Assembly: GCF_019753045.1 (NCBI RefSeq)
Contig: NZ_JAIELN010000002.1
Location: 186,001-250,000, forward strand
Length of the DNA: 64,000 nucleotides
Reading direction: 5' to 3'
DNA from: Hyphomicrobium sp.
GTDB lineage: Bacteria > Pseudomonadota > Alphaproteobacteria > Rhizobiales > Hyphomicrobiaceae
The notes under the pieces are model-generated. The model made no database searches and was not told the DNA's origin. It saw only the letters and a program-made list of their open reading frames with translations. Below are positions 47,024-55,995 of the stretch, piece by piece (position 1 is the stretch's first letter; every line of letters starts with the position of its first letter). The position numbers and the translations under genes are program-made.

Positions 47024-47839
47024 TCAAGGATTGCCGCTTTCCGCGGGGATGACGGCGCCATCAAAAGTTCGGTCGATGTAGTTGCGGATCGCGGGCCCGG
47101 TCAGTGCAGCCGCGAGTTTGAGAATTCGCGGATCAGAACGATTATCGAGCCGCGACACCAGATAATTTACGTACGGGCTCTTCGCGCTTTCAAGCGCGAG
47201 CGCGTCTTTCCGAGGGTTAAGCCCTGCGTCGAGCGCGTAGTTGGTGTTTATCACGACGAGATCGACCTCATTGAGAACACGCGGCAAGACGGCTGCTTCA
47301 AGTTCGCGAAAGGTTAGATTTTTTGGGTTTTCGGAAATATCGGCGATTGTTTGTAGGCGATCCTGCCCCTTACGCAACGAGATCAGCCCAGCTTGTTGCA
47401 GCAGCAGCAATGATCGCCCTGCGTTCGAGGCATCGTTCGGCAGTGCGACATCGGCATGGTCACGCAAGGCTGAGATCGCATGGTACTTATGCGAATAAGC
47501 ACCTAACGGTTCGACATGTACGCCGATGATCGGCACGAGGTGGGTGCCTCGCGCGGCGTTAAATTCATCGAGATAGGGCTGCGTCTGAAAATAGTTGGCG
47601 TCAAGCTGACCCTCCGCTACTTGCGTGTTCGGCTGCACGTAATCGTTGAAGACGACAATCTCTAGCTTTACGCCTTCCTCTGCTAAGATGGATTTGGCTT
47701 CCTCAAGAATCTGCGCATGCGGTGTGACTGTGGCGCCAATCCGCAGAACATTCTCTCTCGCACCATTGTCGGACCGGTCACAGGCAATGAGCAATGGGAG
47801 CGCCGCCAATAAGAAGACGGTGAAGCGAAGCATGATCAT
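47024..47839 (-). CDS. metQ: Second MetQ/NlpA-family binding lipoprotein
   Basis: 271 residues. Lipobox LLIAC at Cys20 gives an inner-membrane-anchored lipoprotein, unlike the first MetQ. The core matches: IGATVTPHAQILEEAKSILA, NDYVQPNTQVAEGQLDANYF and VALPNDASNAGRSLLLLQQA. GTGAGGA precedes the ATG at 47839. It is convergent to metI and has no own transporter, so it may use MetNI. Only about half the residues agree with the first MetQ in the blocks I compared, so ligands may differ. Confidence 0.88.
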   Translation of the reverse strand: MIMLRFTVFLLAALPLLIACDRSDNGARENVLRIGATVTPHAQILEEAKSILAEEGVKLEIVVFNDYVQPNTQVAEGQLDANYFQTQPYLDEFNAARGTHLVPIIGVHVEPLGAYSHKYHAISALRDHADVALPNDASNAGRSLLLLQQAGLISLRKGQDRLQTIADISENPKNLTFRELEAAVLPRVLNEVDLVVINTNYALDAGLNPRKDALALESAKSPYVNYLVSRLDNRSDPRILKLAAALTGPAIRNYIDRTFDGAVIPAESGNP

Positions 47840-48220
47840 ATTCCTCACTATAGTCGGCCGCGCGCGAGTTTAGCGACTCTAGGATCTCCGGTCGCCTGTC
47901 GCCTTAACGTAAGGGTGCTCGTCTGAGCAGATATCAATCCGGTGCATATCCTTTGATGATTTTATTGGTTCATGCTTCGGCGCAATGAAAGGATTATCGC
48001 GCCAATCCATGAAGCTGCGGTCGACCGCCGCGTCATGGGTCGGCGTGTCGTGCATCACTCAGTCGCTGCACTCCCGACTGCCTCCTCGCGCTTCGCTGCC
48101 GAACTGGTGATCGTCGCCATAGAGAACGATCGCCTTGGGTGGTGCGTAGGATGCCAATCGGTGGGTTGTTAATGGCAAGCGCGTCGCGCCGAGACTCCAA
48201 TTAAAACAAGAGCAAGAGAA
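47840..48220. other. Intergenic region, no gene seen
   Basis: About 380 bases between divergent genes; promoters of both are expected. A plus-strand frame from 47972 has no family-like features and I consider it non-coding. Confidence 0.4.
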
Positions 48221-49465
48221 ATGACCGAGCATCAATCTGCTGCAAGCCTAACCAAGTCATCGCTCCCAATTCTTGAGGAGCCCAAAGGCGCTCACGTTGT
48301 AAGCAGTGCGGACGAGGCCATTGAAATTGCGAAGCGCTTCGCTGCAAGAATTGCCGAGACGGCAAGCGAGAGAGATCGGCAGCAGCGCTTGCCTGTTGCC
48401 GAGATCGCCGAGTTCACGCAGAGCGGCCTTCTTTCGCTCAACGTTCCGAAGGAGTATGGGGGCCCCGATCTTTCGTATTCCACTATCGCGGAAGTCATCA
48501 GCATAGTTGCCGCGGCCGACCCCTCGATCGGGCAATTGCCGCAAAATCATATCGATTTCATCGATACGCTGAGGACCACGGCGACGCCCGAACAGCGGGC
48601 CGAATTCTTTCGCGCCATACTTGCTGGCACCCGAAGCGGCAACGCCTTTTCCGAACTTGGCAGCCGTACCGCCGCCGACTTTGAGACAAAGATCACGAGA
48701 CGGGGCGATGACTACGTCGTCAATGGCCGCAAGTTCTATTCGAGCGGCGCGCTCCTCGCCCACATTGTTCCCATCACGACTGTCGACCCAGAAGGCCGTC
48801 TCTATTTCGCTGTCGCCGATCGCAATACTCCGGGTCTTTCCATTATCGATGACTGGTCAAGTTTTGGTCAGAGAACGACAGCAAGCGGCACGGTAATCAT
48901 CGAGAACGTCGTGCTGCCGCCGTCGCGCGTAATTCCAAGCTATGCATCTCAGGACAGCCCGAGCGCCAACGGCGCAGTTTGCCAGATCGTCCACGCCGCG
49001 GTCGACACGGGCATCGCGCGGAGGGCCATCGAGGACACGATCGCGTTTGTGCGCAACTCGGCTCGTCCCTGGATCGACAGCGGCAAGGCAAAGGCAGTCG
49101 AGGACCCCTACACAATCTCTGATATAGGCGATCTCAAGATCAAGCTCCACGCGACTGAGGCGCTGCTCGCACGGGCAGGGCGCGCTCTCGATGCTGCCGT
49201 TGCCAATCCAACGGTTGAGACCGTCGCGGCGGCATCGATCGCGGTGGCCAAAGCCAAGGTATTGTCGACCGACGTCGCGCTTCTCGCAACGAACAAGCTG
49301 TTCGAGCATGGCGGCGCTCGCTCGACGCTGTTGAAAAACAATTTCGACCGCCATTGGCGCAATGCGCGCGTTCACACCGTCCACGATCCGGTGCGTTGGA
49401 AATATCCGATCATTGGGAATTACTACCTCAATCACGTCCTCCCGCCCCGTCATTCCTGGATTTAG
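48221..49465 (+). CDS. sfnB: SfnB-type flavin-dependent sulfur-acquisition oxidoreductase (copy 1)
   Basis: 414 residues of the acyl-CoA dehydrogenase fold. KRFAARIAETASERDRQQRL, GLLSLNVPKEYGGPDLSYST and DPSIGQLPQNHIDFID are typical of the SfnB group, as are SSFGQRTTASGTVIIENVVL (FMN-region) and VHTVHDPVRWKYPIIGNYYL at the end. SfnB-like proteins are flavoenzymes associated with dimethylsulfone, sulfonate and related sulfur compounds, related to DszC. The reaction here is not known. The start ATG follows AAGAG. A second copy follows 95 bases later. Confidence 0.85.
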   Translation: MTEHQSAASLTKSSLPILEEPKGAHVVSSADEAIEIAKRFAARIAETASERDRQQRLPVAEIAEFTQSGLLSLNVPKEYGGPDLSYSTIAEVISIVAAADPSIGQLPQNHIDFIDTLRTTATPEQRAEFFRAILAGTRSGNAFSELGSRTAADFETKITRRGDDYVVNGRKFYSSGALLAHIVPITTVDPEGRLYFAVADRNTPGLSIIDDWSSFGQRTTASGTVIIENVVLPPSRVIPSYASQDSPSANGAVCQIVHAAVDTGIARRAIEDTIAFVRNSARPWIDSGKAKAVEDPYTISDIGDLKIKLHATEALLARAGRALDAAVANPTVETVAAASIAVAKAKVLSTDVALLATNKLFEHGGARSTLLKNNFDRHWRNARVHTVHDPVRWKYPIIGNYYLNHVLPPRHSWI

Positions 49466-49560
49466 CGGCAGCATCAGCGCACGAGGCGGGCCGCACGGAG
49501 CAAACCGCGACGCCCCGTTCCCGTTGGCAATCGAGAATTGCGAAACGAAAGAAACGACAA

Positions 49561-50829
49561 ATGTCAGAACATAAGCCACTTGCCGCAGAGAACGACCGCG
49601 TAACCGCGCGCTCACTTCCGCCCGGCTGGGCGCCGTCGCGACCGGCACAGGACGCAGCGGTGATCAAGGACGATGCGGACGCCATCGAGACCGCTCACCG
49701 TCTCGCGCCGGTCTTTGCGGAAGGCGCGATCGCGCGCGACCGATCCCGCCACTATCCCCTTGCCGAGATCGATATCTTCTCGCAAAGCGGCCTCTGGGGC
49801 ATAACAATCCCTAAGGAAAATGGCGGGGCAGGGGTTTCTCAAACGACGGTTGCCAAGGTATTTGCAACGCTTGCAGCTGCCGATCCATCTCTCTCCCAAC
49901 TTGCCCAAAATCACTTTGAGATTGTCGACGTCATACGCTCGACGGCAAGCCTGGAGCAGAAAAACGAGCTTTTTGGTGCCATTCTCTCTGGCTACAGGCT
50001 CGGCAACGCCTTTTCCGAATCGAGCGGCAAGAACGTCGAAGATTTTTCGACCCGGCTCACGCAAGACGGTGCCAACTATCGCATCAACGGCAAGAAATTC
50101 TATTCGACCGGCGCTCTCTTCGCGCATCTTGTCCCGATCGTTGCGCTAAATGAAGAAGGGCATGTCGTCGTCGCCATTGCCGACCGGGATAGTCAGGGGC
50201 TTACTGTCGTCGATGATTGGTCGGGCATTGGACAACGCACGACCGCTAGCGGAACGGTGACGCTCGATAACGTCGCGATTCCGGCTACCCGCGTACTCCC
50301 GGCGCACATCGTTTATGAGCAACCGAGCGCCGCGGGGCCTCAAAGCCAGCTTATCCACGCCGCCATCGACCTCGGCATTGCGAAAGGTGCGATCGAAGCG
50401 ACGCTCGACTTCGTGAGGAAGCGCGCGAGGCCGTGGATCGACAGCGGCCAGGAAGCCGCAACACAGGACCCGTTTACGCTACGCGACATCGGCGATCTTG
50501 AGATTCGCTTTGATGCGGCAGACGCGTTGCTGGAGCGCGCCGCGCATCAGCTCGACGCTACGCTTAGAAACACAAACGAAGATACGATCGCGCTTGCGAA
50601 GGTTGCCGTCGCTGAGGCGAAAGTTCTGACCACAGACATCGCGATCCTCGCCGCCAACAAGCTCATCGAGCTTGGAGGTTCGCGCGCAACTCTTGAAGCG
50701 AACGGCTTTGACCGTTACTGGCGCGACGCTCGGACCCACACCGTGCACGATCCCGTGCGCTGGAAGGCGTTTGCCGTGGGCCAATATTACCTCAATGGCG
50801 TCAATCCGCCATTGCACTCTTGGATCTGA
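49561..50829 (+). CDS. sfnB: SfnB-type flavin-dependent sulfur-acquisition oxidoreductase (copy 2)
   Basis: 422 residues, clearly paralogous to copy 1: IFSQSGLWGITIPKENGGAG, DPSLSQLAQNHFEIVD, GIGQRTTASGTVTLDNVAIP and THTVHDPVRWKAFAVGQYYL. It carries an N-terminal extension with LPPGWAPSRPAQDAAV. The ATG at 49561 was chosen over the open frame from 49354, which lies within the preceding gene. It is followed four bases later by the GS-like gene. Two non-identical copies suggest two related substrates or a heteromer. Confidence 0.85.
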   Translation: MSEHKPLAAENDRVTARSLPPGWAPSRPAQDAAVIKDDADAIETAHRLAPVFAEGAIARDRSRHYPLAEIDIFSQSGLWGITIPKENGGAGVSQTTVAKVFATLAAADPSLSQLAQNHFEIVDVIRSTASLEQKNELFGAILSGYRLGNAFSESSGKNVEDFSTRLTQDGANYRINGKKFYSTGALFAHLVPIVALNEEGHVVVAIADRDSQGLTVVDDWSGIGQRTTASGTVTLDNVAIPATRVLPAHIVYEQPSAAGPQSQLIHAAIDLGIAKGAIEATLDFVRKRARPWIDSGQEAATQDPFTLRDIGDLEIRFDAADALLERAAHQLDATLRNTNEDTIALAKVAVAEAKVLTTDIAILAANKLIELGGSRATLEANGFDRYWRDARTHTVHDPVRWKAFAVGQYYLNGVNPPLHSWI

Positions 50830-50833
50830 CCCC

Positions 50834-52207
50834 ATGAATATCCAGGTCGCAACGAAATCGGCCTTTGATGAGATAGAAAAGGACGTCGAGGCGCAGGGCG
50901 TCAGGTTTTTGCGTGTCGAAGTCCCCGATCTTCACGGCATCGCACGCTCGAAAGTCGTTCCAGCAAAGCGGCTCAGGAGCCTCATTGAACGCGGACTGAA
51001 CTTTCCTCTCCCACCTCTCGCACTCGATGTTCAGTGCGAGGCGGTTGAAGGCACCGGCTATCTTGAGGAGCGGGGTTATCCCGATATCACCCTCGTGCCG
51101 GACCTTCAGACCTTTGCCGTCCTACCGAACTCCAACGGAACGGCGCGCTTTATCGCCGACGCCTATCACGCGGCAACGGGTGAAATCGTGAACGGTGCGT
51201 CGCGCACAGTCGCGCGAAAGCTCTTTAATGATGCCGCGGCCCTCGGATTCGAAGTCCTGAGCGGCTTCGAGTACGAATTCTATCTTCTTGATCCCATATC
51301 ACTCGCGCCCGCGAGCGAAACGGTCCGACAGTTTGCGACATTTGATGCCGGTGACAGACCACTTATCTACGCGATCGCGGAGGCACTTGAAGCGCTGGGC
51401 ATCGAGGTTACAACCGCAAATCTGGAGTATGGCCCAAGCCAGTTTGAAGTGAATTTCGCGCCACGCCGTGGTCTTCTCGCTGCCGACCAGGCTTTTACAT
51501 TCAAGAACATCGCAAAGGAGATCGCGGCAGCATCCGGCAGGCTCGCGAGCTTTATCACCAAACCCGCGATCGCCCGAAGCGCCAATGGCCTTCATTACAA
51601 CGTCTCTCTCTGGCGCGATGGGGCCAATGCTTTTGCGGATTCCGCTGCGCCCGATCATTTCTCAGCTATTGGGCGCCACTTCCTTGCCGGCCAGATTCAC
51701 CACGCACCGGCGCTTTCTGCGCTCCTGGCTCCCACCATCAATTGCAGCAAGCGATTCAGGGCACATTCCTTCGCACCATTTGAGGCTGATTGGGCAACAA
51801 GCAATCGCACCGTTGCGCTACGGGTGAAAGCAGCTGGCGGCCCGGATATCCACATTGAGAACCGGATCGGCGCGGGTGCATCCAACCCATATGTTGCGGC
51901 CGCGGCTATTTTGGCGGCTGGGCTCGACGGCATTCGCCGAGCGCTGACTCCACCGCCTCCGCGGGTGGCTGGCGACGAAGAAACGCGCTTTGTGTCGCTG
52001 CCCACGGCGCTTGAGCCTGCGCTCAAAGCGCTCGAAGCCGACACCATTCTTGTCGAGGCGCTCGGACCCGAGTTCGTAAAGATATTCACGACCGTCAAAC
52101 GCCACGAAATCAGAAAAGCGAGACGCGCCATACCGGGCTTCGACGATCCCTCGTTCCACGAACGAGTCGATCCGTGGGAGCTTGGCGAACTGGCGCGCGT
52201 GCTCTGA
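50834..52207 (+). CDS. Glutamine-synthetase-family ligase, probably gamma-glutamylating an amine
   Basis: 457 residues. The GS catalytic core is present: GFEYEFYLLDP (metal Glu), NLEYGPSQFEVNFAP, GLHYNVSLWRDG (His), NRTVALRVKAAGG (Arg) and HIENRIGAGASNPYVAAAAI. The short length and divergent motifs place it with GlnA-like/PuuA/GmaS-type enzymes that couple glutamate to amines, rather than with nitrogen-assimilating GS; this assignment is an inference. The ATG at 50834 lies five bases after the sfnB stop. Placed in the operon of SfnB and SfnG, it suggests an amine-bearing sulfur substrate. Confidence 0.82.
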   Translation: MNIQVATKSAFDEIEKDVEAQGVRFLRVEVPDLHGIARSKVVPAKRLRSLIERGLNFPLPPLALDVQCEAVEGTGYLEERGYPDITLVPDLQTFAVLPNSNGTARFIADAYHAATGEIVNGASRTVARKLFNDAAALGFEVLSGFEYEFYLLDPISLAPASETVRQFATFDAGDRPLIYAIAEALEALGIEVTTANLEYGPSQFEVNFAPRRGLLAADQAFTFKNIAKEIAAASGRLASFITKPAIARSANGLHYNVSLWRDGANAFADSAAPDHFSAIGRHFLAGQIHHAPALSALLAPTINCSKRFRAHSFAPFEADWATSNRTVALRVKAAGGPDIHIENRIGAGASNPYVAAAAILAAGLDGIRRALTPPPPRVAGDEETRFVSLPTALEPALKALEADTILVEALGPEFVKIFTTVKRHEIRKARRAIPGFDDPSFHERVDPWELGELARVL

Positions 52208-52234
52208 TCGCCGAGCACCAGAACAGAGATAATC

Positions 52235-53293
52235 ATGCAGTTTGCCTACTGGAATACCAACCTCGGCAGCGTGCTGTTCAGCAGCATCCCGCAGAAGGCC
52301 GATCCCGATTTGGCTTTTCAACTCGATGTTGCGCGACGGGCGGAAGAAGCAGGATTCGACTATACTCTTGTCGCGGCTCGGTTCGTCTCGACAGCAGGGT
52401 CGAGCCCTGACATGTACGACGCGCTCGCGGCGAGTTCAGCTCTTGTTTCCGCGACCAGGCGGCTAAACGTCATTGCGGCGCTGCATCCCGGGCTTTGGCA
52501 CCCAGCGATGGTAGCTAAGTTCGCGGCGACGCTGTCGCTGCTGTCTCAAGGCCGCTTTCACATCAACGTCGTGAGCGGGTGGTTCAAGGATGAATTCGTC
52601 CGCCTTGGCGAGACATGGCTTGATCACGACGAGCGCTATCGCCGCTCAGACGAATTCATAAGTGTTTTGCGCGGCCTCACTTCGGGCGAGCCCTATTCCT
52701 TCTCTGGCGATTTCTTCCGCATTCGCGAGTTGACATTCAAACCCAAGCCACAGCATCCGATCGACGTCTTCCAGGGCGGTAATTCTCTCGCCGCCCGCAA
52801 TCTTGCTGCGCGCCGGGCAGATTGGTACTTCATGAACGGCGACACCATCGACGGGATCACCGCGCAGATCGCGGAAGTTCGCAAGCTTGCCGAGCCGCTC
52901 GGCCGCAAGCCGAAGTTTGCGGTCAATGCCTTCGTGATTTTACGCGACACGGAGAGCGAAGCGGTCGGTGTTCTCGACGAAATCATCGCGCGCGCCGATT
53001 CCGCGTCGGTGCAATCATTCCGTGAGCATGCTCAAGGTGCAGGATCATCAACAAAAGATCGCGTTGGCATGTGGGCTAACTCAAGCCTCGCCCATCTTGT
53101 GCAACCCAATGACGGATTCAAGACCGGGCTCATCGGAACGCCTGAGCGTTTGATCGAGCAGATACGGGCATTGGAAGCGGCTGGCGTCGACCTCGTCCTC
53201 TGCGGGTTCCTCGACTTCCTTGAAGAGCCGACGGTCTTTGGTCATGCCGTGATCGACGTGCTCAAGCATGAGAACGAAAATCATCGCGCCTGA
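52235..53293 (+). CDS. sfnG: Dimethylsulfone monooxygenase SfnG (FMNH2-dependent, two-component)
   Basis: 352 residues of the bacterial luciferase-like TIM-barrel fold. FAYWNTNLGSVLFSS, AARRAEEAGFDYTL-like ARRAEEAGFDYTLVAARF, INVVSGWFKDEFVRLGETWL, DHDERYRRSDEF and LVQPNDGFKTGLIGTPERLI follow the known SfnG sequence closely. In Pseudomonas, SfnG converts dimethylsulfone to methanesulfinate with FMNH2 from a reductase. Here the FMN reductase follows 28 bases later. Preceded by the GS-like gene at 28 bases. Confidence 0.88.
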   Translation: MQFAYWNTNLGSVLFSSIPQKADPDLAFQLDVARRAEEAGFDYTLVAARFVSTAGSSPDMYDALAASSALVSATRRLNVIAALHPGLWHPAMVAKFAATLSLLSQGRFHINVVSGWFKDEFVRLGETWLDHDERYRRSDEFISVLRGLTSGEPYSFSGDFFRIRELTFKPKPQHPIDVFQGGNSLAARNLAARRADWYFMNGDTIDGITAQIAEVRKLAEPLGRKPKFAVNAFVILRDTESEAVGVLDEIIARADSASVQSFREHAQGAGSSTKDRVGMWANSSLAHLVQPNDGFKTGLIGTPERLIEQIRALEAAGVDLVLCGFLDFLEEPTVFGHAVIDVLKHENENHRA

Positions 53294-53320
53294 CGCAGCT
53301 GATCGGGAAAGAAGCGCAAG

Positions 53321-53923
53321 ATGAAACATTGGACCGATAAATCGACCGCGGCTTCGTCTGCGGCGCCGGTAAAGCTTGTTTCCGTATCCGGAAGCTGGCA
53401 ATCGCCGTCGAAGACGCGGGCGCTCACCGACGCAGTGGCCGTCGCTGTCGGCGATCGTCGACCGGTCGAGTTGACGACAATCGATCTGGCTGAAGTGGGG
53501 CAAGCTATCGTGTCGCTGCGGGACATCAAGGCGGCGGAGCCGGAGATTCGCTTGCTCTTTTCCGCCGTCGAGCAGTCCGATCTCCTGATCGTCGGCTCTC
53601 CGATCTTCAAGGCATCCTACACTGGCATTTTTAAGCATTTCTTCGATCTTTTCGATCCGCATGCTCTTATCGGAAAGCCGGTGCTCCTGACAGCGACCGG
53701 GGGTACGCATCATCATGCGCTCGTGCTGGAACATCATATCCGGCCGTTGTTTGCGTTCTTTCGCGCCAGGACATTGCCGACGACGATTTACGCGATCGCA
53801 GATGACTTCGAAGATGGCGTTCTGATCAATGGTGCCGTGAAAGACCGAATTGAGCAAGCGGCGGACGAGGCCGCGCACGCCATCGAATTATCGACATTCC
53901 GAAGAGCCGGGGTTCGAGCGTAA
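53321..53923 (+). CDS. NAD(P)H-dependent FMN reductase, MsuE/SfnF type
   Basis: 200 residues, flavodoxin-like. The flavin-binding start LVSVSGSWQSPSKTRAL and IVGSPIFKASYTGIFKHFFD are the MsuE/SsuE family motifs, and LLTATGGTHHHALVLEH is the central strand-loop. It would supply FMNH2 to SfnG upstream and possibly to SsuD. The N-terminus is 15 residues longer than usual, so a later start is possible but no clear ATG lies there. Confidence 0.87.
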   Translation: MKHWTDKSTAASSAAPVKLVSVSGSWQSPSKTRALTDAVAVAVGDRRPVELTTIDLAEVGQAIVSLRDIKAAEPEIRLLFSAVEQSDLLIVGSPIFKASYTGIFKHFFDLFDPHALIGKPVLLTATGGTHHHALVLEHHIRPLFAFFRARTLPTTIYAIADDFEDGVLINGAVKDRIEQAADEAAHAIELSTFRRAGVRA

Positions 53924-54206
53924 ATTGGCAACCAATTGCTTTGATTATTAAGGTGACACGATAGCAGAATTTGCTGTCCGCTATTACGTGCAATTTCATC
54001 TCATTTAGTTGCCATTTTCTGTTTCGTCATCGCCCCCGCTAAAGCATTCCGTCATAGCATCCATATTCAGAGGCAAAATTGGTACACGCCAACCCAATAG
54101 CTTGATTAATAAGCATATTATCATTGCATGAATTACGCTCGCTTGTGATCTATGCCCCATGTGCCATGAGTGGCCTTTGCCAATATGGAATATGGGAGAA
54201 AATACT

Positions 54207-55019
54207 ATGGGGGCTTTTGTAAGATCATCCCGCGCGCTTGCTTTCGGCGCATTCACATCTATTGCGCTTTCGACGGCAGCAGTAGCGGATGAAAACAAGT
54301 TCGGTTATTCGATTACTATATCCGGCGCGAGCGACTATCTCTTTCGCGGCATCTCACTGACGGACGAAAAGCCCGCCTTCCAGCCCTATATCGAATTCAC
54401 CTATGGCATCGGCTACCTCGGAATTTGGGGATCGAATATTGGCTCGCGGGAACTCGCGGCGGAAGGCTTTCAGGCAACGGGCCCCTGGGAAGTTGACGTT
54501 TACGCTGGCATCAGGCCGGTCGTCGGACCTGTCAACTTTGACCTCGCAGTTCTCTGGTACACTTATGGCGCGCGCACGAACCCAGGGGGACTGACCAAGG
54601 GCGATCTGGACTATGTCGAGCTCAAAGCTTCCGCATCGACCTCTCCGATTAAGAACTGGACGTTCGGCTTGACCGGCTACTTCACTCCGGACCAGGACTT
54701 GGCAATCCCGCAAACGGCCACTGTGGAAGGGTCAGTTGCTTACGAGCTTCCCCATTATCGCGAGTTTGCTCCGTCGCTGACTGCCCAAATCGGGTACGCA
54801 ACGAGCTGGTCGTCCAAGTATTTTGGCAATGGCTCGGGGCCATTCGTCGGCGATGACGCTTATGCCTATTGGAATGCGGGTTTAAAGGTTGCTGTCGACA
54901 AATTTTTCCTCGACTTCCGCTATTGGGATACGAGCGTCGATGCTCCTGCCTCACTTGCGGAATACCAGCGGCTCGCGGATTCTCGGTTTCTTTTTACTGC
55001 CGGCGTGACACTACCTTAG
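54207..55019 (+). CDS. Outer-membrane beta-barrel protein (TIGR02001/Gcw_chp-like)
   Basis: 270 residues. Signal peptide MGAFVRSSRALAFGAFTSIA, cleavage near AVA|D. SGASDYLFRGISLTDEKPAF and FTYGIGYLGIWGSNI are the characteristic start of the Gcw_chp family, and the C-terminal half shows alternating barrel strands ending RFLFTAGVTLP. The ATG at 54207 follows GGGAG; an ATG at 54192 is also in frame. The family is thought to form channels; it could let organosulfur compounds across the outer membrane, as inference. A stem-loop follows. Confidence 0.78.
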   Translation: MGAFVRSSRALAFGAFTSIALSTAAVADENKFGYSITISGASDYLFRGISLTDEKPAFQPYIEFTYGIGYLGIWGSNIGSRELAAEGFQATGPWEVDVYAGIRPVVGPVNFDLAVLWYTYGARTNPGGLTKGDLDYVELKASASTSPIKNWTFGLTGYFTPDQDLAIPQTATVEGSVAYELPHYREFAPSLTAQIGYATSWSSKYFGNGSGPFVGDDAYAYWNAGLKVAVDKFFLDFRYWDTSVDAPASLAEYQRLADSRFLFTAGVTLP

Positions 55020-55040
55020 AGCCGGGGCGTGTCGGCAACT

Positions 55041-55072
55041 CTCAAGGGTTTGCACAATCAAACCCTTGGGAG
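55041..55072. terminator. Stem-loop between convergent genes
   Basis: CTCAAGGGTTTG (55041-55052) and CAAACCCTTGGGAG (55059-55072) form a 12-base-pair stem with a 6-base loop and a one-base bulge. It lies 21 bases after the OMP stop and 50 bases before the end of the amidohydrolase-like gene. There is no T-run; it may terminate both transcripts. Confidence 0.6.
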
Positions 55073-55122
55073 CCAAGTGCCAGGGTCGTCTGACAGCAGG
55101 CCGGCAACGTACCGGCGTCCAG

Positions 55123-55977
55123 CTATAGGCCAAGCTTCAATAGGCGATTGGCGTTGCCGAACATAATCGATTCCAGAACCGCGTCGTTGAAGCCCAATCG
55201 TTGGTAATCTTGGACCGATTGCGCCATGTCCCGGAACGGGAATGACGAGCCGAACAATAATTGCTCGCGCATAAATCCGTTCGCGGCTTCGACGTAGAAA
55301 CTACCCCCCGGCAGAAAGATATACATATCGGGGACGACAGAGACATTTGCATAGCGGAAGGCGACGCCAATGATGTCGAGGACATTGGGCCATGCCCCAT
55401 GATGGACGACGATCGAGAGGTCCGGGAAGGCACGTGCGACACGGCCGATCGCCGCCGGATTATTAAAGTTCAAGTCAGGCGTCGTCGGTCCCGACATCAG
55501 AAAGACTGGAATTCCCCACCCCTGCAGCGCTTCATACACGGGAAACAACAAACGGTCGTCGAAGTGACGAGCCGGTGTTCCGAAACCGGGTTCGAGATTG
55601 ATCGCTTTGAGACCAAGGGAATGCACGGCCCTCTCCGCTTCTTGGACGGCGCCGTCAGCGCCCAGGCGGTCGGGATCGACCGAGCCGACCCCGATAAGCT
55701 CGCCGCGGCCAGCCACGAGCTTTGCAATGTCATCGTTTGTGTTCTGAATTGCCGGCGTATCGCGTCCGATCACGACCGCCGTCGTGATGTTGGCATTGCG
55801 GATGTCCCGCTGAAAGCCTTCGAGAGTGTGGGATCGGACAAAGTGCTCGTCGTCCTTTGAGCCGACGCGGCGATTGAGCCACTTGGCGGTCTCGAATTCA
55901 GGAGTTCCGCGCCGCGCACCATAAAAGTCGTGCAAGAATGCGGGTCTGCTCCGCACGTCGATAATGCGCTGAGTCAC
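55123..55977 (-). CDS. Amidohydrolase-fold (TIM-barrel) protein with altered metal site
   Basis: 284 residues. The order of strands, GLKAINLEPGFGTPARHFDD, IPVFLMSGPTTPD, LSIVVHHGAWPNVLDIIGVA and ANVSVVPDMYIFLPGG, is that of the amidohydrolase-2/ACMSD group. The usual N-terminal HxH metal site is replaced by Arg9-Ser-Arg11 (IIDVRSRPAF), and the catalytic Asp of FGSDYP is a serine (LLFGSSFPFRD). The enzyme may therefore work without metal or be inactive as a hydrolase. It lies 18 bases after the flavoprotein gene, in one operon. Confidence 0.8.
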   Translation of the reverse strand: MTQRIIDVRSRPAFLHDFYGARRGTPEFETAKWLNRRVGSKDDEHFVRSHTLEGFQRDIRNANITTAVVIGRDTPAIQNTNDDIAKLVAGRGELIGVGSVDPDRLGADGAVQEAERAVHSLGLKAINLEPGFGTPARHFDDRLLFPVYEALQGWGIPVFLMSGPTTPDLNFNNPAAIGRVARAFPDLSIVVHHGAWPNVLDIIGVAFRYANVSVVPDMYIFLPGGSFYVEAANGFMREQLLFGSSFPFRDMAQSVQDYQRLGFNDAVLESIMFGNANRLLKLGL

Positions 55978-55995
55978 GGCTGCTCCTGGCTTTCT

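Noticed and set aside
47972-48172. 66-codon plus-strand frame in the gap before sfnB
   Set aside because: No ribosome binding site and no family-like features.
54005-54298. 97-codon minus-strand frame before the outer-membrane protein gene
   Set aside because: It overlaps the signal peptide region of that gene and has no recognisable features.
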